DNA of 64,000 nucleotides. It comes from Copromyces sp. CBS 386.78. Its lineage: Eukaryota > Ascomycota > Sordariomycetes > Sordariales > Sordariaceae. Where the stretch lies: assembly GCA_030685235.1 (NCBI GenBank), contig MU839179.1, positions 1-64,000 on the forward strand. The letters run 5' to 3'. Below the pieces are notes generated by a model. It was given only the letters and a program-made list of their open reading frames with translations. It ran no database searches and had not been told where the DNA came from. The position numbers and the translations under genes were made by a program. Of this stretch, positions 1 to 12,523 are shown one piece after another (positions within the stretch are counted from its first letter, which is position 1; each line of letters opens with the position of its first letter).

Positions 1-5
1 AAAAT

Positions 6-95
6 AAAAAGAAAAAGAAAAAGAAAAAGAAAAAGAAAAAGAAAAAGAAAAAGAAAAAGAAAAAGAAAAAGAAAAAGAAAAAGAAAAAGAAAAAG
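6..95. repeat. (AAAAAG)n hexanucleotide microsatellite
   Basis: About 15 head-to-tail copies of AAAAAG form a nearly perfect purine tract, ending in a slightly degraded A-rich segment to about 120. It lies within the AT-rich relic K0. No function is implied. Confidence 0.95.
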
Positions 96-453
96 GAAAT
101 AAAAATTAAAATAAAAATAAATATAAAATCTCTTAGATTGGGCAAAATAGGTGTTTCACTATCTTCCGTGGGTATAATCCAGCTCCGCCCAAGGAAACAC
201 TATTTTAATATAAAGGTATAATTAAAGGGGATTATTGTAATATAAAAGTATAAATATAATAATTAAATTATTATTTTTAGGGTCCGGTTTTAATGAGTTT
301 GTAATTTAATAAAGCGATTTTATATATTAGGGTCCGCGATTTTTACGAAGCGATCCTAGTATGTAGTTTTAGATTACGTAGTTCTTACTATACGATTTTA
401 GTGGTTGAAAAGAGGTGTGCGTATAAATACAATAGTTTGAAAGTGTAATTAAT

Positions 454-751
454 TATTACGGTATAAAGGTATAAGGTAGGTAAGAATATACGTAATTGTA
501 TGAAGGAGTAAAAAGAAAAGTTTAAGGGTATAATCTTAGATTGGCCTTTATAGAAGCTAATTTAGGAGATTAATTCTGTAGTAATCTTATAAGTATTGTA
601 GAGTTGGTACGATTTGTGTAGCGATAGCGATGATGAGGCTATTGTAGCCTTCTGCGGAGGCCGTAATGGCCTTATGCTATATTCGGAGCTATAGCCTAAT
701 CTCTAGCTCCGACAGCTGCCAATTGTATGCTCTGAACCGTTATAAAGCTAA
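454..751 (-). repeat. K0 LTR, main part (about 308 bp with its tip at 61,831-61,840)
   Basis: The LTR runs from TATTACGG at 454 to the GCTAA duplication at 747-751, then resumes at 61,831 and ends CCCTGTGACA. Read on the minus strand it begins TGTCACAGGGTTAGC, the same 15 bases that start the K LTR, but the remainder has diverged. The bases flanking the complete LTR (TTAAT left, ATAGC right) do not match, so it is not a clean solo LTR and probably terminates a longer element. Confidence 0.55.
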
Positions 752-982
752 TATTACGGGTAGAGGGCGAGAGGTTGGGTGTAGATGTTGGATATGCGTA
801 ATTACACGAGGGAAGAAAAGGAAGAGTGTAAGGTGCGTTGGGGAGATTAGCCTTTATAGGATTCGAGCTATAAACCCTAGTAAGTCTATAGCGGGAGGCC
901 GCAGCCAATTAACCAAAATAGTGATAGTAATCTTAGAAAGCTACTATTATTAATATATATAATATAAGCTAACCCTATAATA
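752..982 (-). repeat. K 3' LTR (left copy)
   Basis: This 231-bp LTR pairs with 61,595-61,825. The two copies differ mainly by C/T and G/A transitions. On the minus strand it begins with RIP-altered TGTCACAGGG and ends ACCCGTAATA. A short purine tract, GAGGAAG, lies immediately upstream on the minus strand and could be the polypurine tract. Confidence 0.9.
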
Positions 983-3194
983 CTTCCTCGGACTAAAAGA
1001 AGCTATATAGTTAACTAAAATTATATAAAATAATAAATAACCCTATTAAACGTTTAATCCAATTGTAAAAAACTTTTATTACTGCTAATTATAGCGACCT
1101 CCTCTTCCCTTCGTAATTTATTAGTAGAATTTCTACTTCTACGGCCGGTTCTTCCTCCTTTTCTATCGTCCTTTCCGCTTTTTTCCGCTTCTTTTCGGCT
1201 ACTAGCTAGTTTAGGGGTGTTAGAACCTTTAAGTATACTTCGTATTATTATTATATCGCTTCGGGGGATATGGTTACGTTAGTATACGGCTGCTATAAAG
1301 GTTAATAAGGTAATGTTTAAACGATAAAATATTTTTAACAACCGTTAATTATTTTATAGTAATTATTAATCTTAATGAATTCTTATTCTACCGAATCCTC
1401 TTTATTATTAATCTTCCTTATATTATAGTTATAATTTATAGGAACGTCTCCTTCCTATACTTCTAATTATTTTAGGATGCTTACTTCGCCCTATAATTTA
1501 ATTTTATTAATATAAAAAGTAGGGCTATACTTTATATTAATTAGTAATTTAAATATAATTTTATAGTTATTTATTTTAATAATTTCGAACGGGCTTTTAT
1601 AAAAGGGGGTAAACTTTACGTATAATTGGCCGGTATCAAGGTTTTCCATATTAAATAGGACTTTATCTCCCGTTTTATATTATAGGGTATTTGTCCTTCG
1701 AATATTAATATTAATTTCGTACTATTATTAAGTTTATTTTACTTAGTTTGTAACGTATTCTAGTATCTTTTTAAAACAGTTGGTTAATTTGTTAATTTTA
1801 AAATACTTTGTTTACTATTAAATTAATAAGTTTAGTAGGTATAATTCCGCGGGTTCGATATTTATATAAGGGTAAAAATTGTAGTTAGTAAAGAAAGGGG
1901 ATATTTTTATCGTTTTAAAAATTAAGTTATTATTAGCGAACTCCACGATTAGGAGCTAATCTTCTTAATTATCCTATATTTAATTAATATAGAGACGAAA
2001 GTATTTTCCTATTTCTATATTAATACGTTCTATTTAACCGTTAATAGTTAGATGGAATACGGAGGAAGGTTTAAAAATTACTTTTAAGTAGGAGGATAAA
2101 GCTTTCTAAAACTACGAAACGAATTAGGAGCTACGATTTAATATAATAGAATCCGGTAGGTTATAAATATTATAAACCTATTTAATAAAACGATCTACTA
2201 ATTCTTCGGTTATAAGGCCGATAGTAGGGATAAAGTATTTTATTTTAATTAAGTAGTTAATAACGACGGCTACGTATTTAAATTCTTAACCCCGATGTAT
2301 ATAGGGAATTAAAGGGATAATATAATTTACGGAAATATCTTTTTATAGTACGAAAAATATTGCTAATAGTTTCAAAAATTTATAAAGGGAGTGTTATAAC
2401 GGTTTAAATTTAGTATATAAGAAACAAACTTTATAATAAGCTTTAATAGTATTAAATATCTTTAATTAAAAGAAAGATTAAAAGAATAATGAATAGGTTT
2501 TTTTACGATTTAAGTAGCTAGTAAATAACAAATTGTATATATAGCAGAGGAATTAGAATTAAAATTTAATATTATTGGGGTCGACAATAATAGTGTTTCA
2601 AAAGTAAATTCGTTCTTATATTACCCTATATTTAATAAAGAATACTCTTTTTAATTAATCTTTTACTTCCTTAAATTATATATAGCGATTAGGGTCCGAT
2701 AAGTAAGCGAATAAATTTTATAAAAATACCGATTTCTCGTAATTTTCTATAATTAAATTATAAATAAATTTATTATTTATTATTTTTAAATTATAAATAT
2801 ACTTAGTCCCGACGTTAATAACCTCCTTTTTACTTTCTAAAACGAAAGCTCCGTTAACGAAAATCTTTTAATTTCCTATTTAAAATATTAGGGCGTACTT
2901 ATAACGAACCCGGTCGGTATTTAATTATAAAATTATATTAGGATAGGAATTAGGACTATTATATATAGCGGGGAATTAATTATTTATTAATTGTGAAAGT
3001 CTTTAAAATTTTATAGTTTATAAAGATTTTAAATAATTATTATATTCCTTCGAATTTAGGGTATTAATTTTTTAAAGCCTTAATAATAGCGAATAATTCT
3101 TTATTATAAATATTATAATTATATTCGGCTAAAGAGTACTATTAGTTAAAGTAGGCGACGGGGTGAAGGATATTATTATTATTATATTATAATA

Positions 3195-3726
3195 GAGAAA
3201 GTCTTTTCGGACTGTAGAGAAAGTCTTCAAGCACTGTCGCCCCACCCACTTACACCCTTCCCGCGCGCTAATATACCCCAAAATTTTTGAGCTAATAAAA
3301 TCGCGCGCATCCATTCTGAGTCTCCACACTCTTATTCTTGGCGTTAGCAAACCGTACCACGCCCGCCAAGCCCCCAGATTTCAACCCATTGACAGCCCGC
3401 TGACAATCGCTGACAGCCGTTGAAATTCGTGACAGCCCGCTGACAATCGCTGACAGCCGTTGAGATTCGTGACAGCCGTTGAGATTCGTGACAGTCGCTG
3501 ACAATTAATCGCTGACAGCTGTTGAGACTCGTGACAGTCGCTGACAATCGCTGACAGCTATTGAGACTCGTGACAGTCGCTGCCAAGACGAGTGTGGAAA
3601 TTCAAATGGATGCGAGCGATCTGATTGGTTCAAAAAAATTTGGGGTGCATTAGCGCGCGGGAAGGGTGTAAGTGGGTGGGGCGACAGTGCCTGAAGACTT
3701 TCCCTATAGTCCGAAAAGACTTTCTC
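3195..3726. mobile_element. Element A, non-autonomous DNA transposon (532 bp)
   Basis: The element has long terminal inverted repeats (about 165 bp, imperfect) beginning GAGAAAGTCTTTTCGGAC and a perfect 8-bp target duplication, TTATAATA (3,187-3,194 and 3,727-3,734). The first 22 bases of the inverted repeat are followed by a second related copy starting GAGAAAGTC, so the end is a two-unit tandem. An 8-bp duplication is typical of hAT-like elements; that assignment is inference because no transposase is present. It is GC-richer than its surroundings and largely free of RIP, yet its target is pure A/T, so it landed in K RNase H after K had been mutated. Confidence 0.9.
3392..3590. repeat. Minisatellite inside element A
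   Basis: Imperfect tandem units mix GACAGCCGTTGAGATTCGT with GACAATCGCT and GACAGTCGCT. The same vocabulary (GACAGCCGTGACAATCGCT) forms the minisatellite of element C. Open frames across it are by-products of the repeat and not genes. Confidence 0.9.
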
Positions 3727-6470
3727 TTATAATAATATACTTCTATATATTTAATTAAAAATATCCGTCTTTATAATAATCTATTTTAATTAATTGTAAA
3801 TCTGTAATATAAGTCTATTTGTCAAAGTTTTCTTTAAAGCTTCGAAAAATTATTAATACCGTTCCTCCTACTCTTAAATTACTATTTATTTTGTAAATTC
3901 GTATAAAAAATCAATAATAATTAAAAAGTATTTAATAAAACGGTAATAGAAGTTCGCGAAGCTTAGGAAACGCTAGAGCGACCGCTTAGAAACTAGAACT
4001 TCCTATATAATAATTATAAAAACCTTATTTAAATTTATTTTGAAATTACTTAGGGTAATAATAAATCCCAAATATTTCGTTCGTTAAATGTAAAATTTAT
4101 ATTTATTAATATTAATTTAGAACCTTATTTTAATTATCCGTTATAAAACTTCCTTAATATATTCCTTATATTCCTCCTCGTTATTTAAATAAATTAAAAT
4201 ATTGTCGAAATAAGTAATAGTATAAATGTCGAAAATATTATACGTTATTAATATAATTTTAAAAAGTTCCCGGCGCGCCTTATAAACTGAATAGGTAAAT
4301 AATAGATTTGTAAAGGTTAAAATAGGTAATAAAGGTAGTAAACTATTTATACCCTTCTTTAATATAAATCTGGTTAAATGTAGTGATAATATCGAATTTC
4401 GTAAAGATTTTAACTTTACAAATCGTATTAAGGGTTTCCTTAATTAAAAGTAATAAATAACGAATTTTTGATATTATATTATTAATATTTTAATAGTTTA
4501 TATAAATACGAATACTACCGTCCGACTTTTTAATTAAAAGAATAAACGAATCCTCTACCGATTATAATAAACGGATAAAATTCTTTTTCAAATTATTATT
4601 AATCCATTTTTTGACGATAATGGCTTCGATAAATAATTTATAGCGTAGACGTACGTTAGGGGGCTATTCTCTTAATTTTAATTCGATTTTATAATTGTAT
4701 AAATGGTAAGAAGGAATTTCCTCCGCTAGTAAAGGTAAAAAAGCGGCGACTTCGTTAATATACTTTTATCCTTTAAAATGGTTCAAAATTTTAATAATCT
4801 CCTCCTTAATCCTCAACGGCCGGTCTACTTTATCGAAAAACTTCTTTATATCCTCTTTATCGACTTTAGTTAAATATATTTATTAAAGGATTTCTTTATA
4901 TATAGGCGTATTAATTTCGAAATTTCCGGTAAAATTTATTACTTTAGCGAGGATCGTAGCCTTTTAGGTATTTTCTAAAGTATAAATGCTAACTATCTTA
5001 TTAATAAAATTATAAAGTATAGGGGGTAAACTTTCTTTATATTTCCTTCTATCGCCTTTTATAATATTATTAATTATTTCCTTAATTAAATTTAGATTTT
5101 AAAAATTTATTATAGCCGCTAGCTTTTTAATTTCGGTATAAGTCGTAACGTACGGTTATAATTGTTCCTTTTTGCAAATAAAATTAAATATAGCTGTATT
5201 AAAAGCTTTAATATTCTTAAGGTCGAATTTGTAATCGGATTCGTAAAGACGGTAATATTAAGGTTAGGGACGATGTATACCGGTTAAAATACGGTGGCCG
5301 TTTATATAAATATAAAGTTTATAAAGTGTAAGGCTTTTAATTTTAATAAAGAGAACGGCTATATTAATAATACTTACCTTTAATTTAGTACGGCTAGCTA
5401 CTAATATTTTAATAAGAATAGGGATTATACGGTAACCAGTTTTAGGATTAATCTTAAATTTAATAATGGTAGGAAGGAGTTTATAAATAGACGAAGGTTC
5501 TAAAGCGGATTCCGCCGCAATTTTTTTAATCTTTTCTTTTTTAATAGTTAGAGGACGAAATTCCCCTTTTTCGATAATTAGAGAAAGAGATTTAGTCTCT
5601 TCCTTCTTAATCGGGGGGATAGGTATTTAGTAGACGGAAGTTACCGAAACCTAATTAATAAGAATTTTAAATATTATTATTTAATGTTTAGGGAGATCCG
5701 TTAGTAAATAGCGGCTTCGGCAAATAATGTAGTTAAAATATATATTATACTATTTGTAATCGACTTCTAGCCGATAATATTATATTTATAAGAAATTTAA
5801 GATAATTAAGTATTTCTTAGAAATATTGTAAATTAAAAAGGTAATCGTCTCTTTATAATAGCCGATCCGGAATTTAATTATTATTTCTTCAAAAATAATA
5901 CCTTTAACTATTCTATTGGTAAGAACGAGTTTTTTAGCTTTTAATAATCGGAAACGGAGAAGGTTATTTTTAATAATAAAAAAAAGATTAATAAACGCAA
6001 AAGTAGAATAACCGCTATTAATAAAAATAATATAATAATTTTTATATAAATGAATTATAATATAAAAGGATAAAAGTATTAAATTTAAAGAAATAGAATT
6101 ATTTAACGATTGATTTTTTTTTTTTTTTTAAATTTTTTAACTCTATAAAGCTTAAAATTTAGTTTTCAAATATAATCAAGCTAAGCCTCTATATGCGATT
6201 ATATATAGAAGTTAGGCGTTTTCTTAATCGTTATAATATTTTTTACTAATAGTAGGCTTAATAGGGGTAGTTAGAGCAATTGGGGTAGTTAAAGCGGTAT
6301 CGGCAGTACGGACTTACTTTTAATTATAATTTTTACTATAACCTTTATTCTTCGACTTTTTGGTAGCGGAATATTAAGGGCCTTAAGAACCGTAATTAAT
6401 TAATATAGTATAATCGCGGACAATATAACCGGGCTTGTTGTAACGACGGTAAAGGCTATTGTAGAAATAT

Positions 6471-7461
6471 TAATCGAAAATATCCTTATAAATAAAAATT
6501 ATAAAGTTAACGGCGTTTAAATCTATTTTTTTACTGCTTTAACTAATATGAACGTTATTAGTAATAAATTTAGTGCTAATACAACCTCCGCTACCATTAC
6601 CGCCGTTACTACTATTGGAATTAAGGAAGTAGTTTACTATTTTCTAATAATAATCTACGTCCTTAAGGTTATTAGTAACGTTACGACAAATTTTAAATTA
6701 ATATTTAAAATTATTATTAGAAGGAAAGTTAAAATAAATAAGAACGTTATAAAAACGTTTATTAATTTTATTCCGGAAATAATAAATTTTTATTAAATTA
6801 TTAAAATTATAGAAATTTATTAAATTAGTTAATTTAAATTCGAAATCCGCGAAAACTATGTTTTTTATATATAATTCTTATAAATGGCGGCCGATATTTA
6901 TTTTAAAATTTACGTTCTAGAAACGAAAGATTAGATATTCTATAAATTCAATACTTATCTTCCAATACTAATTTACTTTATCGGAGTCCGACTAAATTAT
7001 ATCTAAATTATTCTAAATATTAAATAAGATTTCGGGTTTTAAAAGTATAGTAATATAGATAATTCTAATATTATTAGAGGAATAGAAAGCGGCGTTGTAT
7101 TTCTACTAAAATTAAATACGGAAATGCTAGGCCTTGAAAATCTTATACCTATGAACGGGACTACTAATCTCCTTATTAATAAAAATAAGCGGATTTTCTA
7201 CCGTTTAACGAAGAGAAAAGGATATAATTGCTTTTATAGTCGTATTATTAATAAGGGGAAAAGAAGAAGAGGAAACCTATATTTTAAGAATATTATATTG
7301 CGCGAATACAATATTATAAATAGATTTAAAATTAATGTAATTAAAGTCCTTTTAATCGAAGTTAAATTAAGCGTCGTTAATTACCTGGCGGGCAATCCTA
7401 AATTCCTCTTTAAAACGCTAAAAATAGTTTTCAAAATCGTTATAATACTTGAAGTTAATAC
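6471..7461 (-). pseudogene. Probable K gag N-terminal relic, heavily degraded
   Basis: The position, upstream of the K zinc knuckle on the minus strand, predicts gag. I could not align it convincingly to a gag family. Frames on both strands are partly open; the plus-strand frame at 7,124-7,579 runs on into an unrelated solo LTR, which argues against it being a gene. Composition is fully RIP-like. Confidence 0.35.
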
Positions 7462-7693
7462 TATTAGGGGAATTCTGGGCAGATGCCCGGATAACCCACT
7501 CTATCTTAGCATGCGCTCATCTGAGCGGTCCATGCCATATAAGAATACTCCCCAATCAACCTCCATCAAAATTGACTAGATTATCAATTCATATTATATC
7601 AACCTAACGTCTACTTTACTCACACTCTATAAAGTCGTATACAAGGTCCTAGGTTAAAGCTCTCGTCAATATTACCTTACACTTCCTTTAACA
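7462..7693. mobile_element. M, probable solo LTR (232 bp)
   Basis: An island with near-normal CA/TG content sits between RIP-degraded K sequence. It begins TATTAGGGG and ends CCTTTAACA (TGTTA...TAACA after allowing for RIP at the tip), with ATAC on both sides (7,458-7,461 and 7,694-7,697). A TATA-like CATATAAGAA lies in the middle. No second copy is present in the window, so family and exact ends are uncertain, and the 4-bp duplication alone is weak evidence. Confidence 0.45.
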
Positions 7694-7803
7694 ATACTGT
7701 CGCCTATTATTACGCACTGTCACTCTATCCAGTAACCAGTCGCACTCTTTATCTTTTATAATTATTATTATCTATAGCATTACTTATAAAGACTCTCTTC
7801 GCG
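7694..7803. other. Unassigned K internal or leader segment before G1
   Basis: About 110 bp of pyrimidine-rich sequence with more CA and TG than the rest of K. It ends with the TCGCG target duplication of G1. No gene or motif is recognised. Confidence 0.5.
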
Positions 7804-8014
7804 TGTTATAGGGCTAGGGCCCGGAATTATAGCGCTCTAATCTTTACGATTAGAGCTGTTACGCTATAGCTATCTCCGTAGCTATACTCGCGCAGCCCCC
7901 TTTAAAACCTTATACCTCTAGTGGATCCGCTTTAAATAAATTTTTCTCCTCTTTATAGAACTTTAATTAAATTATACGATTAGTACCCATATTAACTATA
8001 TTATCCCCATTATA
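7804..8014 (+). repeat. G1 5' LTR
   Basis: This 211-bp LTR begins TGTTATAGGGC and ends CCCCATTATA (ancestrally CCGTTACA). It pairs with 60,716-60,926 and is an inverted match to both G2 LTRs. Confidence 0.93.
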
Positions 8015-8059
8015 TCAAATTCTATTAAATAATAAATTTAATAAAATAAAATAAATGGG

Positions 8060-9435
8060 CACTACCGGTATAATTAAATATAAAGGGGCTACCCGTTAAT
8101 TTTATTACAATTATTAATATTACTATTATTAAATAGTAAGCTACCGCTACCGTAGAAGCTAAACGATTCGAAAATAAGAGAGCCTTTATTATAAAGATTT
8201 TTATTAATAATAAATTCTTTACTACTATTAAAACTGCGAGTAGTTCCGCCTCTTAAAATATATAATACTTTATAATAATTACCGCTAGCCCGAATGCCCT
8301 AATTAGTATTGAAGAAACCATTCTATTATATAATTTTAAATATAAGAATATTCGCTAGCCGAAGTAAAATAATATCGCTACCTCCTTTAATTTCTATATA
8401 ACCTGATTAAAATTTACTTATAAGGAGGAAAGAATTATTAGGGCTATTACTAATAATAAATTTAAATAATTAATATTGCTAAATACCTTCCCCGCCGATA
8501 AAATACTTATAATAGAAGCCTTTTAATACTAAGGAAGAGCGAACGGAATTTATAATTCCGAAGATTTTTTTAATTAGTTAGAAAAAGTCTTTAGTAATAA
8601 AAATAAAAAACGCTTTACGCTTACCCGTTTACAATTTATTTGCTAAAAAAATAATTAAATTTTATTTAAATAATTCCCTACTTTTAAAGTTAATTTTATT
8701 AAAGTTAATAGTTTCGTTTAAGAAAACGATTTTAAATTCGCCTAGTTAGAAATTTCAGTATTTATAAATCTCTATAATTAATTAATTTTTATTTATATAC
8801 TTCAAACCTATTCCCTCTACGTCGAATAGTTGAAAGATATTGTATATAAGTATAAAAATAATAAAATTTTCTTAAGATATCCTTTTTATAAAAATTATAA
8901 TTCTTATTAAAATTCGCTTTCCTACTATTAAAGCGCCCAAGCCGCCCTAGCTACCCTCCCTAAAAATATAAACGGAAATACCCTTATAATAATAGAGTAT
9001 ACGAAAATAAAGAATAATAAGAATAAAAAGTACGTTAAATAGGTCTTTATAGAGGAAAAAAATAAATATTATATTTAAAGTTTCTACTTATAATATAGAA
9101 CGAATGGATATATAATTAGAAATTATAAGTACCTATTTATTTAATATCCCGCTGCTATTAGTATTAAGGCTACTAAAATTAAATTTAAAGTAAAACCAAT
9201 ATTAAAGGATAATAATAACGACGATTATTCTATTATTAACGAATCGGAAAAAGAGTAATTCCCTTACGTAATCGAATAAAAGAGTATTGTAAAATATTAA
9301 ATAAGGAAATAGGAATAAAAAATTTCCTAAGTCCTATAGAAATAGATATTATAAAAATACTTATAATTATTAATAATAAAAATTGTTTTTATACCTTCGT
9401 TAATAAAAGTTATTAATATTATATTATAATTAATA
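8060..9435 (+). pseudogene. G1 gag relic with zinc knuckle
   Basis: RIP-degraded plus-strand gag. A CCHC knuckle lies at about 9,081-9,130, read as FYL-stop-YRTNGYIIRNYK. The pattern implies ancestral C-L-Q-C-R-T-N-G-H-I-I-R-N-C with all three Cys and the His turned to Tyr and the Gln to a stop. The start of a protease or linker region follows to 9,440, where H is inserted. G2 carries the same knuckle on the minus strand. Confidence 0.7.
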
Positions 9436-9440
9436 AAAAG

Positions 9441-9672
9441 TATTACAGGATTACCTATAATGGCACATAGCACTAGGTACTGCATGGTCGAGTCCATTGG
9501 CCATTGGCCAATAGGACCGCGTATACGTACGCACTAGTGGGCCTCAGTCTAGATCTAGGCACAGTATAGCCTGCCCTATATCTAAACTGCACTCCTCCCT
9601 CCTCTCCTTCTTTCCTTCTTCGTATAACTATATATATCTAACTATACCCCTAACGGTATTAACCTTATAATA
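9441..9672 (+). repeat. H 5' LTR
   Basis: This copy is 232 bp, the same length as the right LTR and solo copy H3. Its first 170 bp keep many CA/TG pairs, whereas its last part (ACCTTATAATA) is RIP-altered. Confidence 0.93.
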
Positions 9673-9899
9673 ATTAGTTGTACCTTACTATTACGCTGCG
9701 TATATATACTTTAAAATAAATTTATCGCCGCCGTTATAAATATTTCCGACGAACCTATAATTTCGTTGTACTACGACTAAAAATAAAACCCGTCATACGG
9801 CGACTATACCTCTTTTTTATTGTATTACAATTATACCTCTTTTTCGTCGTACTACAATAGACCTCCTTTTTATTATTATAAAGTAAATAACGGACACCG

Positions 9900-12500
9900 T
9901 TTACGCTATAAAATAATAAGTATTAATTAGAATAATTATAATTATTTAAATAGCGGCTTCTATTATTAATTTCGACGTTGCTATTTCTACGATTAACGCT
10001 ATCGTCGGTTCTAAATATAAATAACTCTTCGAAAATATTATAAAAACCTTTAATAGTACCGTTTTCTAATATTTAAATAATTTAATTATAAAAGAAATCT
10101 TTAATACTATTTTTAAATTCATTTAATATACTACTTTTCCCTACGTTATTACTACTTTCGCTTAATTAATTTATACGGATTTAATTTAAATTAATATATT
10201 CGCTAATGCCGTTTAAAATTCCTTCGAAATTACTTATTAGCAAATTGCTAATTAAAAAAATACTATTATTAACTTTTAATAAAAGTTCGCCAACCTTTAA
10301 TAGGAAGTTTAATAGCTCTGTAATAACTTCGTTATAATTAACGAAATTAATATTAAATTTAAAAAGACTACTAAAACTTAAATTAAAGCCCTTAAAAAGG
10401 CTATTCATAATAAAATTACTATAGCCGCTTCCGTCCCCGCCCTTAACTCTAATAATAAAAAGATAATTACCCTTAAGTCCCGTATTAGTAAGGATTCCGC
10501 TACTTATATTAATAAAGATACTTTTATTATTAAGAGAACTGAAGTTTTCTAAAACTAGAAAAATAAAATCTAATTCTATTAATTCTAGGACGCTTAGTAG
10601 TTCGACTAAAATAAACATTATAAATTTACTCAAATCCTTTTATACTTCAGCGGCAATACTTTTAAAACTCTAGCCCCCTATATAATATTTATTATTAAAG
10701 AAATAAACCCGACGAAATAGAAATAAATAAATATAGAAGCTTTCTTCAAATACTTCGGTATAAAGTATAATTATATAAACCTCACCCTCGAAATACGCCG
10801 GGACTTTAAATCCTTTAAAATATCTAAAAGTACTAAATAATTCGACTTCGAAGATAAATTTATTATTATTATTAATAAATATAATTTTAATAATACTATA
10901 AAGACCTATTATTTAAAAATAAAGGTTACGAATAAAATCCGCGATATTATCGTTTACTAATAAAATACCCTAGCCTATAATAATTTCGATAGATAGTTTA
11001 CCCTCTATTATAAAGAGCGACTCTACTCGCACCGTAGGGAAACTCTATTCGCACCGTGAATAAAATTTAATCTTCTACGTTTATCTCGGTGAAGATAAAG
11101 TATATAAAAATAAAAGTAGAGCTAAAATACTTCTTGAATTTTTATAGATTTTTCAATTTATTCTACGCCTCTTACCACTCTTAGATCGGCAAGGTTTTTC
11201 TTATATTTAAATTTAGCAGCTCCAAATTTTAATAGTTCTAAGTACCTTCGAATTTGAAGCTTTATATACGGCGTAGACAAGTGATGTGGGGCTTGGAAAA
11301 TAAAGAAAAAAATAAGGAAAAATCTAGGCTAATATACGTACTGAGAGCCCTTTTACTTATCGAGAAATTTTAGATTTTCTTTTTCATCTACGGTGCGAAT
11401 AGAGTTTCCCTACGGTGCGAGTAGAGTCGCTCATTATAAATTCGTTACCAATTTAGAAGAATATAATTAGTATAATAAAACTAATATTTACTTTAAGAAC
11501 AGCGCTATTAATACCGGTAATATTATTACCCCCGAACGTACTATTAATTAAAGTAGTATTATTATAAATTTTAACGCTATAAACGTTATTAACGTTCAAT
11601 TATCTTATATAATTAATAAAGCGATTATTGATTACTATATAAAGAATAGATTTTATAAACACTATATTTAAATTAGCTATTACGCTTATAAATACTATAA
11701 TAATATTAATACCAGCATTCCTAAAGAGTAAAGGGAGCGCGACTATTATAATTATTGTAATAAAGAAAATAATAACGGTAACCGAAGTAAACCTATTATA
11801 AATTAGACCGGCTATAATAATAATAGTAATAACGACGTTCGTATTAACGCCGTCGCTATTAGTAAACCTACTACTCCCGCTATACCCTCCGCTCTAATTC
11901 CTATTTATTTTACGGAATATAGCGCGGGAAATACGCTACTTCTCTATTAAATCGTTTAAAAAAATTATTATTTATAATAATAATAGAAGAGGAAATAAAT
12001 GATTTAATAGATTTAAAAGTAGTTTAATTTAAGAATTTAAATTTAAATAGCTATAATAATAATTCTATCTTCCTTTCTATTTAAATTATTTATAGATTAC
12101 GTAATTAACGGAATAAGTACGCTACTTTAATTAATAGCGGATATTCTACTTTTACTTTTATCGACTATAATTTTACTATTTACTATACTATCCTACTTTT
12201 AAAATTCCTTAAATTAAAAGCTTTATATTTAATAAATAATATATTTAAGAACTTTATTACCTATTATTATAAAGTTTAATTATAGATCGGTTACTATATA
12301 AAAACGATCGCTATATTAGCCTACGACTTAGCCGACGACTATCTTATTATTTTAAGTATACCGTAGCTTAAACTTTATAACCTTATAATATTATAACCAA
12401 AAAATACTATTACTTTTACTAATTACTATATAAACCGCTACCTTCCTACAAATCTTTTACCCTCTTTACAAAACGTACCTAAATTTTAGAAGTATATTTA
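9900..12500 (+). pseudogene. H gag relic with zinc knuckle
   Basis: Plus-strand gag of a chromovirus, interrupted by element E at 11,015-11,432. A stretch just before E reads DFEDKFITIINKYNFNN, typical of helical gag sequence. A zinc-knuckle remnant at about 11,735-11,785 reads YYNYCNKENNNGNRSK, from an ancestral C-x2-C-x3-G-H-x4-C. Protease is expected between 11,900 and 12,500, but its active-site motif was not recognised. Confidence 0.6.
11015..11432. mobile_element. Element E, non-autonomous DNA transposon (418 bp)
   Basis: Inverted repeats start GAGCGACTCTACTCGCAC, followed at offset 22 by a second unit, GGGAAACTCTATTCGCAC; the right end is the mirror image of both units. A perfect 8-bp duplication, ATTATAAA, lies at 11,007-11,014 and 11,433-11,440. 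There is no coding capacity. The interior is moderately AT-rich but retains CA/TG. Confidence 0.92.
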
Positions 12501-12523
12501 TACGTATTATTATAAAACCGTAT

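Larger units (their letters stand above)
1..751 (-). mobile_element. K0, end of an older LTR retrotransposon relic (continues off the left edge)
   Basis: This RIP-degraded sequence belongs to an element related to K. At 454-751 it resembles the K LTR: it starts TATTACGG like K's TATTACGGG and shares diverged blocks such as the one around GCCTTTATAG. Just left of the LTR the motif GTATAATTAAT or GTGTAATTAAT is common to K0 and K, which fits the primer-binding side of minus-strand elements. The other tip of this LTR is at 61,831-61,840, because K inserted ten bases from its outer end. Positions 96-453 hold no readable coding region, only AT-rich sequence and one imperfect inverted repeat at about 139-215. 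Confidence 0.6.
1250..6470 (-). pseudogene. K gag-pol relic (zinc knuckle, RT, RNase H, integrase, chromodomain)
   Basis: This is the dead polyprotein of a Gypsy chromovirus, read on the minus strand. At about 6,410-6,455 a CCHC zinc knuckle has its Cys and His ligands turned to Tyr. RT carries the catalytic box as YFDNILIY at about 4,189-4,212, with the second Asp now Asn. RNase H remnants (AEYNYNIYNKELFAI) lie near 3,060-3,130, where DNA element A splits the gene. Integrase at about 1,960-2,280 retains the order D, D, E with Asp-to-Asn changes, for example LNRSSQF for SDRGSQF. A chromodomain-like segment at about 1,255-1,380 keeps aromatic and W-to-stop positions (QKYFIV, QPYTNVT). Stops fall mostly at former Gln/Trp codons. 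The product cannot be functional. Confidence 0.8.

Noticed and set aside
139..215. Imperfect hairpin as a structured RNA or tRNA
   Set aside because: Arms are short with bulges, and no cloverleaf or Pol III boxes were found; it lies in mutated K0 sequence.
3292..3586. Minus-strand open frames rich in repeated Ser-Leu-Ser-Ala-Thr-Val patterns
   Set aside because: They are translations of the element A minisatellite; the same happens at 34,624-34,946 in element C.
7124..7579. 151-codon plus-strand frame across the K gag region
   Set aside because: It runs through the left edge of the probable solo LTR M, so the frame combines two unrelated sequences.
10181..10633. 150-codon minus-strand frame inside H
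   Set aside because: Antisense to the H gag relic, Leu/Ile/Asn/Ser-rich as expected for the reverse of RIP-degraded coding sequence.
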